NCBI GenBank assembly: GCA_963576725.1
Contig: OY755238.1
Coordinates: 26,628,334-26,692,333, forward strand
Length of the DNA stretch: 64,000 bases
Reading direction: 5' to 3'
Source: Azorinus chamasolen
Taxonomy: Eukaryota > Mollusca > Bivalvia > Cardiida > Solecurtidae
Every line of letters starts with the position of its first letter. Within the stretch, counting starts at the first letter, position 1. Below, piece by piece: positions 46,236 through 58,300 of this stretch. A program made the translations under genes and the position numbers. The notes below the pieces were generated by a model, which saw only the letters and a program-made list of their open reading frames with translations, was not told where the DNA came from and made no database searches.

Positions 46236-46889
46236 GTTTGCTATGACCTTTTCTATTCATTGTATATCAAACATACCAGATTATATATATAAAAGATAGT
46301 TATAATAATAATAATAAACTGTTATATACAACATTTTATCTATCCTGCATGCTGTGAGTCCATTGTTTGTAAAGTGTTTCACTACTTTTGGTTTTGGGAA
46401 AAGTTTGGAAAAGATTCAGAGTTAACACTTATGTAGGAAACTCTTATGAAACTACTGTTTATCTTTTTCTCATAATACATTTTATTCACTAAAAAATTCT
46501 ACTTCAAATCTTGAAATTAAACTATCAGTTTTCTTCAAATGTCCAGCATGTAAAATGTGTGGTGTTCTTTTATTATAATTTACTGATTAATTGATACTTG
46601 CACTTGTTACTTTGTCGGAAAATAGCTATAATAAACCTAATGTTATTATGTTTTTACATAACCACTACTCTAAATAAAGCTTCTTGTATCTTGTAAGTGC
46701 TTGGGAAAACACACCGGAATAATTTACAATGTTTGTAACAAAATTTCTTTGTGCACAATTTGTGATTATATATACAATATTTCAATATCTTATTAAAATT
46801 GAACTACCTATACATTATTGTTTTTAACTCCTTAGTGGAAAGTAGCCAGGTGAGAAGTGAAGACTTTCTGTTACATGATCATGACTATG
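46236..46889. other. AT-rich intergenic stretch
   Basis: ATAATAATAATAA tract near 46301. No other feature recognised. Confidence 0.4.
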
Positions 46890-47123
46890 TTAACCCATTC
46901 CCTCATATTGACGACCTTTGACGATTCTGTAAAAGTCACTTTGTGAAACCATTGTGATAAAGAGAGCATTTGCTCCTATAGGAGCAAAATTAATGCTCTA
47001 TTTATCACAATGGTTTCAAACTACAAAATTCTAAAATTTTCCTTTTCTCCAGTTAGTGCTCCTTTCCGTTAGATTTTTTCAAAGAGGCTGTATCTAAATA
47101 TAGCCTATGAGGTAATGCGTTAA
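46890..47123 (+). mobile_element. T3 element, complete
   Basis: TTAACCCATTCCCTCATA / TATGAGGTAATGCGTTAA; apex GCTCCTATAGGAGCAAAATT with a small insertion. Confidence 0.9.
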
Positions 47124-47213
47124 GATAGACAACTCTGTTGACCATCACAGGCTTAATACATAGTAACATTGGATTAGTGTTCTTGCCTACCCTCTCAAAT
47201 ACTTTAGTTCTTG

Positions 47214-47455
47214 TTAACCCTTTACTCCATGAATGCGCTTTTCTACGCCTTTGTAGACCCAGATCAGCCAGCTCCTATAGGAGTCGTCTAATCAGGATCT
47301 GCTCTGTAAAATGCTTATGATATAATATAGAGACATATGATTCTACAGTTTCTGCTATGGCTAAGAATGTCCATGTACTATTTTAACAAATTGATCTAAT
47401 TCATATTCATGTAGTCATTATTTCTTACATGAATATTCATGGAGGAAAGGGTTAA
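47214..47455 (-). mobile_element. T1 element
   Basis: TTAACCCTTTACTCCATGAA / GGAGGAAAGGGTTAA. First arm shortened before GTAGACCCAGATCAGCC; apex CAGCTCCTATAGGAG. Confidence 0.85.
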
Positions 47456-47567
47456 GACACACTGCAGTAAAGATCCAAAATAACTCGGTTATCAATACGT
47501 CTATATATACCCATGAAGTATAACAGATATTATAAAACAATAGCATGATGTCAGAGTGGTGATTATA

Positions 47568-47691
47568 TTTATCACAATGGTTTCAAAACTGCGCAATTCT
47601 AAAATTCGCCTTTTCTATAGTTAGTGCGCCTTTTCGGTAGAATAATTCAAAGAGGTTGGATCTATAAATAGTCTAGGAGGGAATGAGTTAA
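47568..47691 (+). mobile_element. T3 element, right half only
   Basis: Starts in TATTTATCACAATGGTTTCA and runs to AGGGAATGAGTTAA. Confidence 0.8.
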
Positions 47692-48004
47692 CCATGCTTG
47701 GACAAACATTTATCACAAAACATCAGTTGACTTCATTAGAATAAATTTATTCTTAAACTGTTATCACTATGCTTTTAAACAGTCAAACCTAAAACATTGA
47801 CTCTTGCCTTAGTAAAGGCTAGATCTGGGGTTTTAAAAACAAGCAAATATTTATACATGTGTGTCCAGTGGTACATTGCCAAAACGGCAAACAATGATTG
47901 GAAAGAAAAGCACACAATATTTTACTTGTCACAAGTGAAGATAAAACCTACATTGTTTTAACTCTGCGCATGCTTTTTAAGATACCAAAATTATTCAAAT
48001 AATT

Positions 48005-48470
48005 TTTATTAGCTCGTCTGTTCGTAGAACAGCAGAGCTTATGCTATACTCTCGGTGTGAGCGTGGCCAAGGTTAAAGTTTTTTGGACAGGCCATTTTGA
48101 AGCTAAATATTTGTGCTAGGATGCTGAAATTTTGTATGAAAGTTCATTTTGGGTCAAATATTGCTGTATGAAGTTAAACATCAGTTATATTTTAAAATTT
48201 TATTCAATTTTTGACATGTTTTGGACTTTGTTCACCCAATAGGCCTAGGGCTTCCATACTTGGTATGACCATGCCAACATATTTGCCTTTCTGACCTTGG
48301 ACCTACTTTTGCAAAAAACTCTTTTTAAATATGCATATGCTTCCATACTTGGTATGTGTCTTTCCTGTCTTAAGACTTTTTCAAACATACCAGTGATTTT
48401 TACCATGTGACCTTGACCTTAGACCTACTTTTTCCAGACTCTTTAAGTGCCTATAACCATGCCATCATAT
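48005..48470. repeat. Bivalve-type repeat (TTAGCTCG..AACAGCAGAGCTTA type)
   Basis: Opens TATTAGCTCGTCTGTTCGTA with a short inverted GTTCGTAGAAC motif. CTTCCATACTTGGTATG occurs twice about 90 bases apart. Confidence 0.55.
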
Positions 48471-48477
48471 TAAAAAT

Positions 48478-48612
48478 AAAGGTGTATACTCAAATACTAA
48501 AATCATCACCCTCAGACCTTTATAATGTTGTGACCACTCTTTAGAATCGTCTCTTCGAGAGTGGTCAAAACATAGGGTGAGGTGGAGAAATAAAGAAGAT
48601 TAGTAATTCTCG
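48478..48612. mobile_element. T5 element, one arm shortened
   Basis: ATAAAGGTGTATACTCAAAT left part; stem TCTTTAGAATCGTCTC joined to GAGAGTGGTC, missing about 10 bases. Confidence 0.75.
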
Positions 48613-48631
48613 AAAATCCTTTATATGGAAT

Positions 48632-48881
48632 TTAACCCTTTGCTTGCTATTCACGTCAATATACCTACCTGTAAATAGTGAAGACCCAGATGAGACAGCT
48701 CCTGCAGGAGCTGTCTCATCAGGGTCTGCACTATTTACAAGTTGATTGTGCAACCAATGTACTCCGCAGCAGTGATTGCACAGCGATATACTTGTACACA
48801 GTGAAGATATATGTAATTATACAACAGGGCATTGGTAAAGAAGGAGAAATGTGTTTTAAAATTCAGCAAGAGAAGGGTTAA
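48632..48881 (+). mobile_element. T2 element, complete (250 bp)
   Basis: TTAACCCTTTGCTTGCTATT / AGCAAGAGAAGGGTTAA; apex CAGCTCCTGCAGGAGCTG. Confidence 0.92.
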
Positions 48882-48904
48882 TGCATCATATCTTGAAATC
48901 TGTG

Positions 48905-49122
48905 CTGGTCAGGTTATAAAAAGTTATATAAAGGCATAAAAACACATGAATTTTTTACCAAAGCAGAAACGTAGAATCAAATCTGTATTATTCCACAAGC
49001 CAACAGATCTAAAGCAGACTCTGATCAGACAGCTCGACATACAGTCCTCCTGAGCTGTCTAATCTGGTTCTACTCTGTTTCCAATGGCATAGAAAGGAGT
49101 ATTTATATCTAGTAAATGTTTA
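48905..49122 (+). mobile_element. T1 element with a larger loop
   Basis: GCAGACTCTGATCAGACAGC arm, loop CGACATACAGTCC, and GAGCTGTCTAATCTGGTTCT partner. End AGTAAATGTTTAA. It stops about 40 bases before the TMEM170A exon 1 acceptor. Confidence 0.7.
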
Positions 49123-49207
49123 ATACTGCTTCTTTATTTTTTCTGTTCACTGTGACAGAGCTGAGCTATGGTCAATATTTCAAGATTGAACTCGGACAGA
49201 AGTAAGT

Positions 49208-49304
49208 ATGTCATCTTCAGACAGCGGTTACAAAACAGATGAGCTAACTTCTATTATCAACATCATAGGCTTGAGGTCCAATAAGCCTTTGAATGGATTT
49301 GGAG
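49208..49304 (+). CDS. TMEM170A: TMEM170A exon 1 (coding)
   Basis: 32 codons plus one base; polar N-terminus MSSSDSGYKTDELTSI. Donor gtaagt. The exon probably begins at 49160 after TTCACTGTGACAG. In-frame TGA shortly before the ATG. Confidence 0.88.
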
Positions 49305-52300
49305 GTAAGTGTCATACAGTAAAACCTCTCTGTAACGACCACTAAATTTGTGTTAATTAGTTGGTATTTTGGGCAGGTGATTGCTTAAAGCAAGGTGAAA
49401 GTAAAACAGAACGTTCCTAAAGCAAGGTGAAAGTAAAACAGAACACTCCTATAGGAGCGTTCTGATTTACTTTCACCTTGCTTTAAGCACCCACCTACCT
49501 TTAACACAAAATACTTGATGAAATTTAATGGTCGTTATAGAGAGGTTTTACTGTTGTTTCGTTTATAACTGCAGGTCTCTATTGTTGACAAGGAGTGTTT
49601 GGGACAGGGTATGGGATGTCTGTATGTGTTTTGGAGGGGGGGGGGGGGTTGAATTATTTTCAAAGATTTTGTATAGAAGAATTTAGACCCGTATAAGCAG
49701 GCGGCTGCTTAATGCATGGTGAAAGTCATGCAGAAAGCTCCTAGAGGAGCTTTCTGCATGACTTTCACCATGCATTAAGCTGCCACCTGTCTTAAAGATA
49801 AAAAATGATACGTATTTTAGTGTTCTAATAATCGAGATTTTACCGCAAATATGCCAAGTAAGCATAAAAATAGTTAACCCTTTCCTTCATGTAGGCACCT
49901 TTTCACACATTTGCAATCCGAGTAGACCCAGATCCAGAAGGCTCAATCTATAGGAGCCGTCTGATCAGGATCTGCTCTGTTTGCTTATGGTATAATATAG
50001 ATCTGATTCTACAGTTTCTGCATAAGCACAAACATCCTGTGTACCATTATAAAAAAAAGAATCGGCCAAGAAATATTCATGATGTCATTATTCATTACAT
50101 AAATATTAAACAGGGAAAGGGTTAAAGGCCTGGATGGAGTTGTGTAACCAAATTAGACAGAAATAATATTGTACTCCTTGGACCCTCATAGTAACACCTT
50201 TGTGAGCAGAATAGACTCTGTTTGCTTGTTGAATTATATAGATATGAATCTTCTGTTACTGTCTAAGGTGATAATTTCCTTGGATATTTTTTACATTATA
50301 AAACTTAAGCTAATAGGTATTCATGATGCTGTAAGTTTATACATAAGTGTTCAGTAGGGAAATGTTTAATACATATATCAGTTTCATTCATAAGTTGGAT
50401 GTATGTTTTGATTTTATTATTATGGACACTTGATATTGTTCTATTTCATAAAGCCCGTTGAGCTAGAAAGATTCATGATTCTATATTTAGCTGATACAAA
50501 ATATGTATATTTAAGGCAATGGCAACAATTGGCACTTAGAATAACAATAGCCATTGTTTTGATTCAGGCCAAAACTCAAATTGCATATTGTAGCTGCAAA
50601 TTGAAAATCTTAGTGAAGGATGTTGTCTCTTAACATAATAGGTGTTTTGAATCAGGATACTTGAACACATATACTTTTATATTGTTTTCACAAGTCACAC
50701 TTTCATATTACAGTAAAACCTCTCTATAACGATCACTTAATTACACTTAATTAATTGTGTTAAAGGCAGGTGGATGCTTAAAGCAAGGTGAAAGTAATAC
50801 AGAACGTTCCTATATCACCTTGCTTTAAGCAGCCACCTGCCAAAAATACCGACTAATTAACAGAATTTAGTGGTCGTTATAGAGAGGTTTTACTGTAGTC
50901 CTAAACCCTTAACCTGATAGAAAAAAGCCTTTTCATGTCTTTACAAACAGAGTAGACCCAGATCATGGATCTATCTGATCAGGGTCAGCTGTGTTTGCTT
51001 ATATATTTGATTCTACTGTTTCTGAATTTGCCAAATCTTCTCTTGTTCATGTAGTATATATATATACCATTATATAATATGCAGCTAATAAATGAACATG
51101 ATGCATTATTTCTAACATGAATATTCACCAGGTGTACAAGGTTAGATGGATCACAAACGCTTTGTATGTATATATCAGTCTAATACAGTAAAACCCCTCT
51201 AAACCGGAGATTCAATTTAGTATAAATATTGGTCTTGGAGACACATTTCAGCTTAATGCAGGGTGAAAGTCAGGCAGAAAGCTCCTCTAGGAGCTTTCTG
51301 CATGTCATTCACCCTGCATTAAGCTGTAGTTGCAACATTTTGAACTCTTCTGGTTTTGATCTGACCTGTTTATTATTTATGCCAGGAATGTATCTCTTTT
51401 CTTGATACACCTCATATGAACTGGTTTGCTCAAATAAATTGTTTTCCTTTATATTTCAGAAATCTGGTATAATGTATTCCTGTGGGTCCTTTTCTCCTCC
51501 ATGTTTGTTCACATCATTGCCACCTTGATTGCCTTGTGTCGCCTGCGAAAACACAAAATTGGTCGATGGATCGTACTTGGTATATTTGTAGTCGGCATTT
51601 TGTCTCCCATCACACTAGGAGCAGTTAGTAGTGAGTAAATCTATGATATCTGTTTACATATTTAATAATTATCCCTTTCCCTGTTGAATATTCATGTTAG
51701 AAATAATGACATAATGAATACAAATGTATTTTGATATAATGACATAAAAACAGAGGACATCTTTTCGCTAAGGCAGAAAGCGTAGAATCAAGTCGTTATA
51801 GCACCATAAGCAAATAGAGCAGATCCAGATCAGATGGCTCCTACAAGAGCCATTTGATCTGGGTCTACTCTGTTTGCTAATGTGTGGAAAGGCGTTTATA
51901 TGAGGGAAAGGGTTAATGAGGTAATAGTGAGAAGGGTCACTCCAAGATTTGCGAGCAGTGTATACGTAGTCAGCAACCTACAGTCATGCTGGGAGTACTC
52001 AGCAGTCAGCAGTCAAGTAAATACAGTAGAACCTCTCTATAATGACCACTAATTGTGTTAATTAGTTGGTATTTTGGGCAGGTGGTTGCTTAAAGCAAGG
52101 TGAAAGTTAAACAGAACGCTCCTATAGGAGCGTTCTGTTTTACTTTCACCTTGCTTTAAGCATCCACCTGCCTTTAACATAAAATACTTGATGTAATTTA
52201 GTGGTCGTTATAGAGAGGTTTTACTGTACTGAGTATTGATGGCTTGAAGAGTAACCAGAGAAGTGTTAATGGACAAAAAGCGTACATCTACTTCAGCCAT

Positions 52301-55300
52301 CCAATCCATATGTAGCATCTGATCTAGGTCTACACTGTTTGAAAATGTACTAAACCCTTAGCTCAGATTTCCGCATTGCATTTCAAAAAGCGGAGAAATG
52401 TGGAAAAGTTGCAGAAAACCTCTTTTTACACAGACTATTCACAAAAAGAATTTTCACTTCGCTGAGAAATATCTTCAATACGGAGAACATGCGGAATAAC
52501 GACACCTAGAAATTTTTCAGTTGCAGAAATTTGGACTCTTGACTATTTCATGATGCGGAAATTTAATGGGGAAAAATTGGTTTACACTTTTTCAGATGAT
52601 TTTATCTTAAATCTTTTAAGTATTACAAGATATTCTATGAGTTTAATGTTGGTGTATGTCTATATGATAATAAGTTTCATTAACTTTCTTTCAGAAATTG
52701 TAAAGTTGTGACATGAATGTAATTTGTTATATACAAACAGGTAGGGTCTGAATGAAACGCAGAGTAACTCAACGTCTCATCAGGATCCATGAGTCAGTTT
52801 ATTTTACCTAATCTTTAGCCAATCCATGCAGTTGAAATATCTAACCAGACAAGTTATTGCGCATTCACAATGTTTTATCGCAGGCTAAATGTTAACCATT
52901 GCCTCATAGTTTGGTGCTTATTGCTTATTTGGTGCAACATTCACTTTTTAAAACCATAAACATAAATCTCAAAACATTAATGATTTCACAGTATTTTCCG
53001 GAGTTTTTTTCTTAACTGTAGCAGATATTGTAGTGATTTATTTCTATAACCCCCATCTCTGTGTCAAATGTGCTAGTGGGGGTATTCATCACCTTTAGTG
53101 GTAGTTCTAGTTTATTTCTCCATTGACTGACTCAAAACATGAGTAGACCCAGAGAGGCCCAAAATTCCTAACACATTGGACCAAATCACTGAGGCTGTGA
53201 ACATTTATTCCTTGAAAGTTTAATCCTTCGCTTGCTATTCACGTCAATATACATACCTGTAAATAGTGAAGACCCAGATGAGACAGCTCCTGCAGGAGCT
53301 GTCTCATCAGGGTCTGCACTATTTACAAATTGATTGTGCAACCAGTGAACTCCACAGCAGTGAGTGCACAGCGAAATACGTGTACACAGTGAAGATATAT
53401 ATGTAATTATACAACAAGGCATGGGTAAAGAAGGAGAAATGTATTTTAAAATTCAGCAAGCGAAGGGTTAACCACTGTAGCTATTGGCATGGATTTGCAT
53501 ATACACATTAAACTCCATCCATACTTTCATTGCGCACCCAGCCCATGCTGCCCGTAAGCCCAAGGTCAAGGTCAAATGACTTAGGAATTTTACGTGCAGC
53601 TGGGCAAGCACCACCACAGGGGCATAGCTGTGTCTTACAGACACACTTTTCTAGTTCATAGAAAGTTTTGTCCATACAGGGTCCAGCTACATCATAAAAT
53701 ATGTTCAGCATTTGTTCTCATCTGAGAAGTTGTTCTGGAGTAATTCTGTCAACGAGGAGAATGAAAATGCCCTCAACAAGGCAACAGTAGTGCTTAAAAT
53801 ATGGTGCTGGCAATATTCCTGTCAAACACAGAACAGCGTAAAACAGCAGCCACGATCTGAATTCAGATGCCTTCCAGTGATTGAGATTTCCATCAATTTG
53901 CAAGGGTAACAATATGAATAAGATATGGGGGCTTTATCAACTTCAAGCGCTTGACCACTTCATTTTTAGTTCCACTTTTTCAAAAAGTGGGGCTATTGTC
54001 ATGACCCTCTCGTCGGCATAGGCATAGGCATAGGCGTTGGTTAACCTTTTTGTTAAGGTTCTTTTCTCAGAAACCATCAAAGATATTTGGTTCATATTAA
54101 GTATGTATGTTTACTATCACAAGGGGAATCCATTTCACATGGGTAGGTAACCCTAAAAGTAATTTTGCCATAATTATGCCCCTTTTTCGACTTAGAATTT
54201 TCATTGTTGGTTAAGTTTTATGTTCAGGTCCATGTCTCAGAAACTGTCCAAGATATTTGATTCAACTTTGGTATACATGTTAAATATTACAAGGGGGACC
54301 CATTTCACAAGGGCAGGTAACCCTAAAATTAATTTTGCTATAGTTATCTCCCCTTTCTGACTTGGACTTCGACTACACTATCCAGCACTAAAGAAAGTAG
54401 AGCGCGTTGTCTGCGATATAACTGATGAAATATTGTTCTGTATGGCTTTTGCTATCAAACCACAGAGTCATGAGATTTTTAGCCTCTCCTAGTAGAACAC
54501 CATGCATATAATGTATGCCAACATGTGATGGTATGCTGAACCATGGCAAACACACTAGTACTGATTTATTATTATTATTATAATACCGCATTTATATAGC
54601 ACTCTATTCACACAGGATATGTGCTTTCAAAAGCGATTCACATGGATGAAATCACTAACCGGAACGATCCGCATGATTATCTATCCAGGCAATGAAAGAT
54701 ATACAATAGATATAGAATAGATATGAAATCACTAGCTGGAAGGAACCGCATGATTGTCTATCTGGTTAATGAAAGATATGCAATAGATATACAATATATA
54801 TGAAATCACTAACCAGAAGGAACCTCATGATTGTATAGTAAAATTAGATTGGTAAAGCCTGTGTTTATTCCCCTGAGTCTCTGGTTTACCCATGTGCATG
54901 GGCGATAGATATTCGCCACCCAGACGGAATGAGGCCTGCCACAGTAAAACCCAGTTTTACTACATTCCTCTCTTTAATTAGGAGGAGGAAATGGGTGAAT
55001 GAAATAACCCAGTTCCCCGATAAGCCAAAATTGGGAACTCGGGTTAACTTAAATGGAATCCCTGAAGCTAGTTATGGCTGGGTCGCAATATGAACAAGAT
55101 ACCAGAGATACCAATATTAGGGATGCTCTGTTAGATAACAGAACTCCCTTGGCATTAGAATCCAACCCAAATACCACTCCAGCCATTACATGCATACACA
55201 AAACAGAGAAAGTATAATCACGAATGGTGCATACAGTAACCCAAGTGAATGAACACCCTATAGTGACCATACGAGTTCTGTGCAAGCAATGGCAATAGCT

Positions 55301-58300
55301 GAAAACGATAAAGCCTCCTCACAATCCGAAGTTGGTCGGAAAGACAACTCACAACTAGAGAATAGGGATCAAGGTCCTGCTCTAACATGAAAACATGTTG
55401 CTCTCACTAGTGGAGAATAGGGAATGAAATTCTCCCTTACCAACATGAGACATGTTACTCCAACGAATTGCAAGCCCCAACCCTGGATTGGATTGAATCA
55501 AGTACAATTATCACAAAAATAATCGTCAATACAGTGCGCCATCACCTGCGACTGGTACTGAAGACGTGGCTAGATATACAGTAGATATGAAATCACTTAA
55601 TGGGAGGAACAGCATGATTGTCTATCCGGTCAATGAAAGATATGCAACATATCGTTTCCTAAACTGTCCTAGTAATAAACGTTAAAAAATGCCTTTTCAG
55701 ACACGTTTTGAAACATGCCAGTGACCTTGCGTCTCCAATGCCTGACGGTAGAGCATTCCAAAGTTTTGGAGCTGCATGCATGAAACTTCTCTCACCGTAT
55801 TTTACCATACAACTTTTCGGCAAACAATTGGGAGTGGGGGGGTATCTTTAGATAATCAATTTTAAACAAGAGGGCTATGATAGCCCTGGATCGCTTAACA
55901 AAGTTTTTCTTGCCTTTGATGCATACCAAAATCTTAGATAGATATTTTGACCAACTTTATCAATATTGGGCCAAATTACTGCTTTCTATGTCAATCTTTA
56001 ATAATAGTATACATGTTTTGATACTGAATGAGCCACAGCAAGGGGAAATGGTCCTTATTGTACTACAAAAAGTATAGACCTAGACTGGCTGCTGCATCTC
56101 CACTGCAGCATCTAATCCAGTCTACTACTTTTTGCATTGATGTAGTTTGTATAGTTTATTCTGATCTATATAGTGAATCATTACATATCAGGAATGGGTG
56201 TTGCATTGATGATGTGGTTGCTGATCTGTTTCTGAACTGTTTGAATCATAAGGCCCATTTTACCCTGACACTGCTTGAATATGAAAGCTGTATAAAGCAT
56301 ATTCAAGTACTTAATGCAAAACAGTATTGAATGCAATACAGTATCCCTCTGCCTTCAGCATGGGATAAGGGCAATACATGTACATATATGATTTTTGTGT
56401 ACCAGAGGGGAATAACTCCCAAAAACCGCATGCCATCTGAAAAGGTAATACATAGGAATGATGCCATGGCAATAACAAATATTCATGTTGAGTTTCATTA
56501 AATTCAGTCAATCCGTTAGAGATATAGCATTGCTTATCAAAAGGCAATAAATCCTAGTTATATTGAAATCTGTCTATCCGTTACAGAGATATGGCATCGG
56601 ATGGACAAAATGTGTTATTTTTGCGTATCAAAGGGCAATAACTTCTAAATGCCACAAGTGATCTGGAAAAGTAATACATGGGAATGATGCCCCAATGATA
56701 ACAACTATTCATGTCGAGTTTCGTTGATGTCAATCCGTTAGAGATATGGCATTGAACGGGAAAAAATATGTGATTTTTGCGTATAAAAGGGCACTAACTT
56801 TTAAATGCCACAAGCGATCTGGAAAAGTAGTACAGTGAACGATGCCCCAGTGATAACAAATATTCATGTCGAGTTTCACTGAATTCTGTCAATCCGTTAC
56901 AGAGATATGACATTGAACAGAAGGATGGATGGATGGACAAACCCAAAACAATATCCCTCTGCCTTTGGCAGGGGATAAAAATAAAGTGTGGCGATATATG
57001 CCATTATACACATCTGTTTATTCAGCAGTTTCAACATGCTTACATAAAGCAATTATTGAAATATAGTCTATTGATATCCAATTTATTTAGTCTCATAACA
57101 AGGGCCATGATTTTAGTAATATTCAAGCCAAACTAATCAAACTTAATTTTTGTAGCAGGTTTGATGACTGGGAAGGCTAGTGCAAAGTCTCAACCTAATA
57201 CACCAAGCAACCACAAATATATGGCCTTGAAATTTTGCACTTATAAGTTTGCATACTTGAGTGTGGGGACGCCACCTGGGTGTGGGTTGTGTATACATGT
57301 AGCTCTCTCACTGAAAGATTTTGAGTGATAGCCAGTTATTAGTTTTTGCTCGACGACAGCAACTATGACAACCGGGATATAACAGCTATATCAACCTTTT
57401 CCCTCATAAAAAAGTCTGTTAACACCTTGCAAACAGAGGAGATCCAGATCAAGCAGCTCCCATAGGAACTTCCTGATCAAGGTCTACTCTGTTTGCCTAT
57501 CCAAATATTATAGATCAGAGTTTGCACCTAGTTTTTACAATAAAATTCTCTATTCTATGTAGCAATTTAACAAATTCAACAATGAAGAAAATATTCCAAA
57601 AAGGGAACTAATATAATACATAAATACTTGAATAGCTCTGATCTAATGTTTTGACCACTAAGGGCCTTTATCAAAGATAATCATATCAAAATACACATGA
57701 TAATCTTTGAAAAAGACCCTTAGTGGTGGAAATATTAGATCAGAGCTATTCAAGTATTTATCTAAAAAAACTGTTTTAATGATTGAAAAAAGGAAAAGAA
57801 ATACTTGATAATTATACAAACTGGCAAAGTAGAAATATGAACCCATTTCAGTTTGACAATGGCTATATACACCAGCGCTGTAATTGAAAATATTTACAAA
57901 TTTTACAGCACAGATGGTATTTGACGACTTCCTGCTGCACATTGTGATAATGCAGCTTTACCTTTAGTGGGTTGAGTTAACCCTCTACTCCATAAATATG
58001 CCTTTATACGCCTTTGCAAACAGAGATCTGATAATATAGATGTGACTCTTCAGTTTCTCTCTGTGTGAATGTGTTATTATAAAGACTAATCTAATAAATA
58101 TTCATGTCATTATTTCTTCCATGAATATTCATGGAGGAAAGAGTTAAAACAAGCATTTTGCACACATTTTAAACCTTTCCCTGTTCAGTATTCATGTAAT
58201 AAATAGTGACATCACAAATACTTATTAGCTGAATTTTGAAATTATAAACTTTTCAAGGGAATTGTTTGGTAAAAACTGTAAAATCACACACATATATATA

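Noticed and set aside
53718..53909. Plus-strand ORF at 53712-53909
   Set aside because: The minus strand carries the recognisable transposase-type motifs; the plus frame is its shadow.
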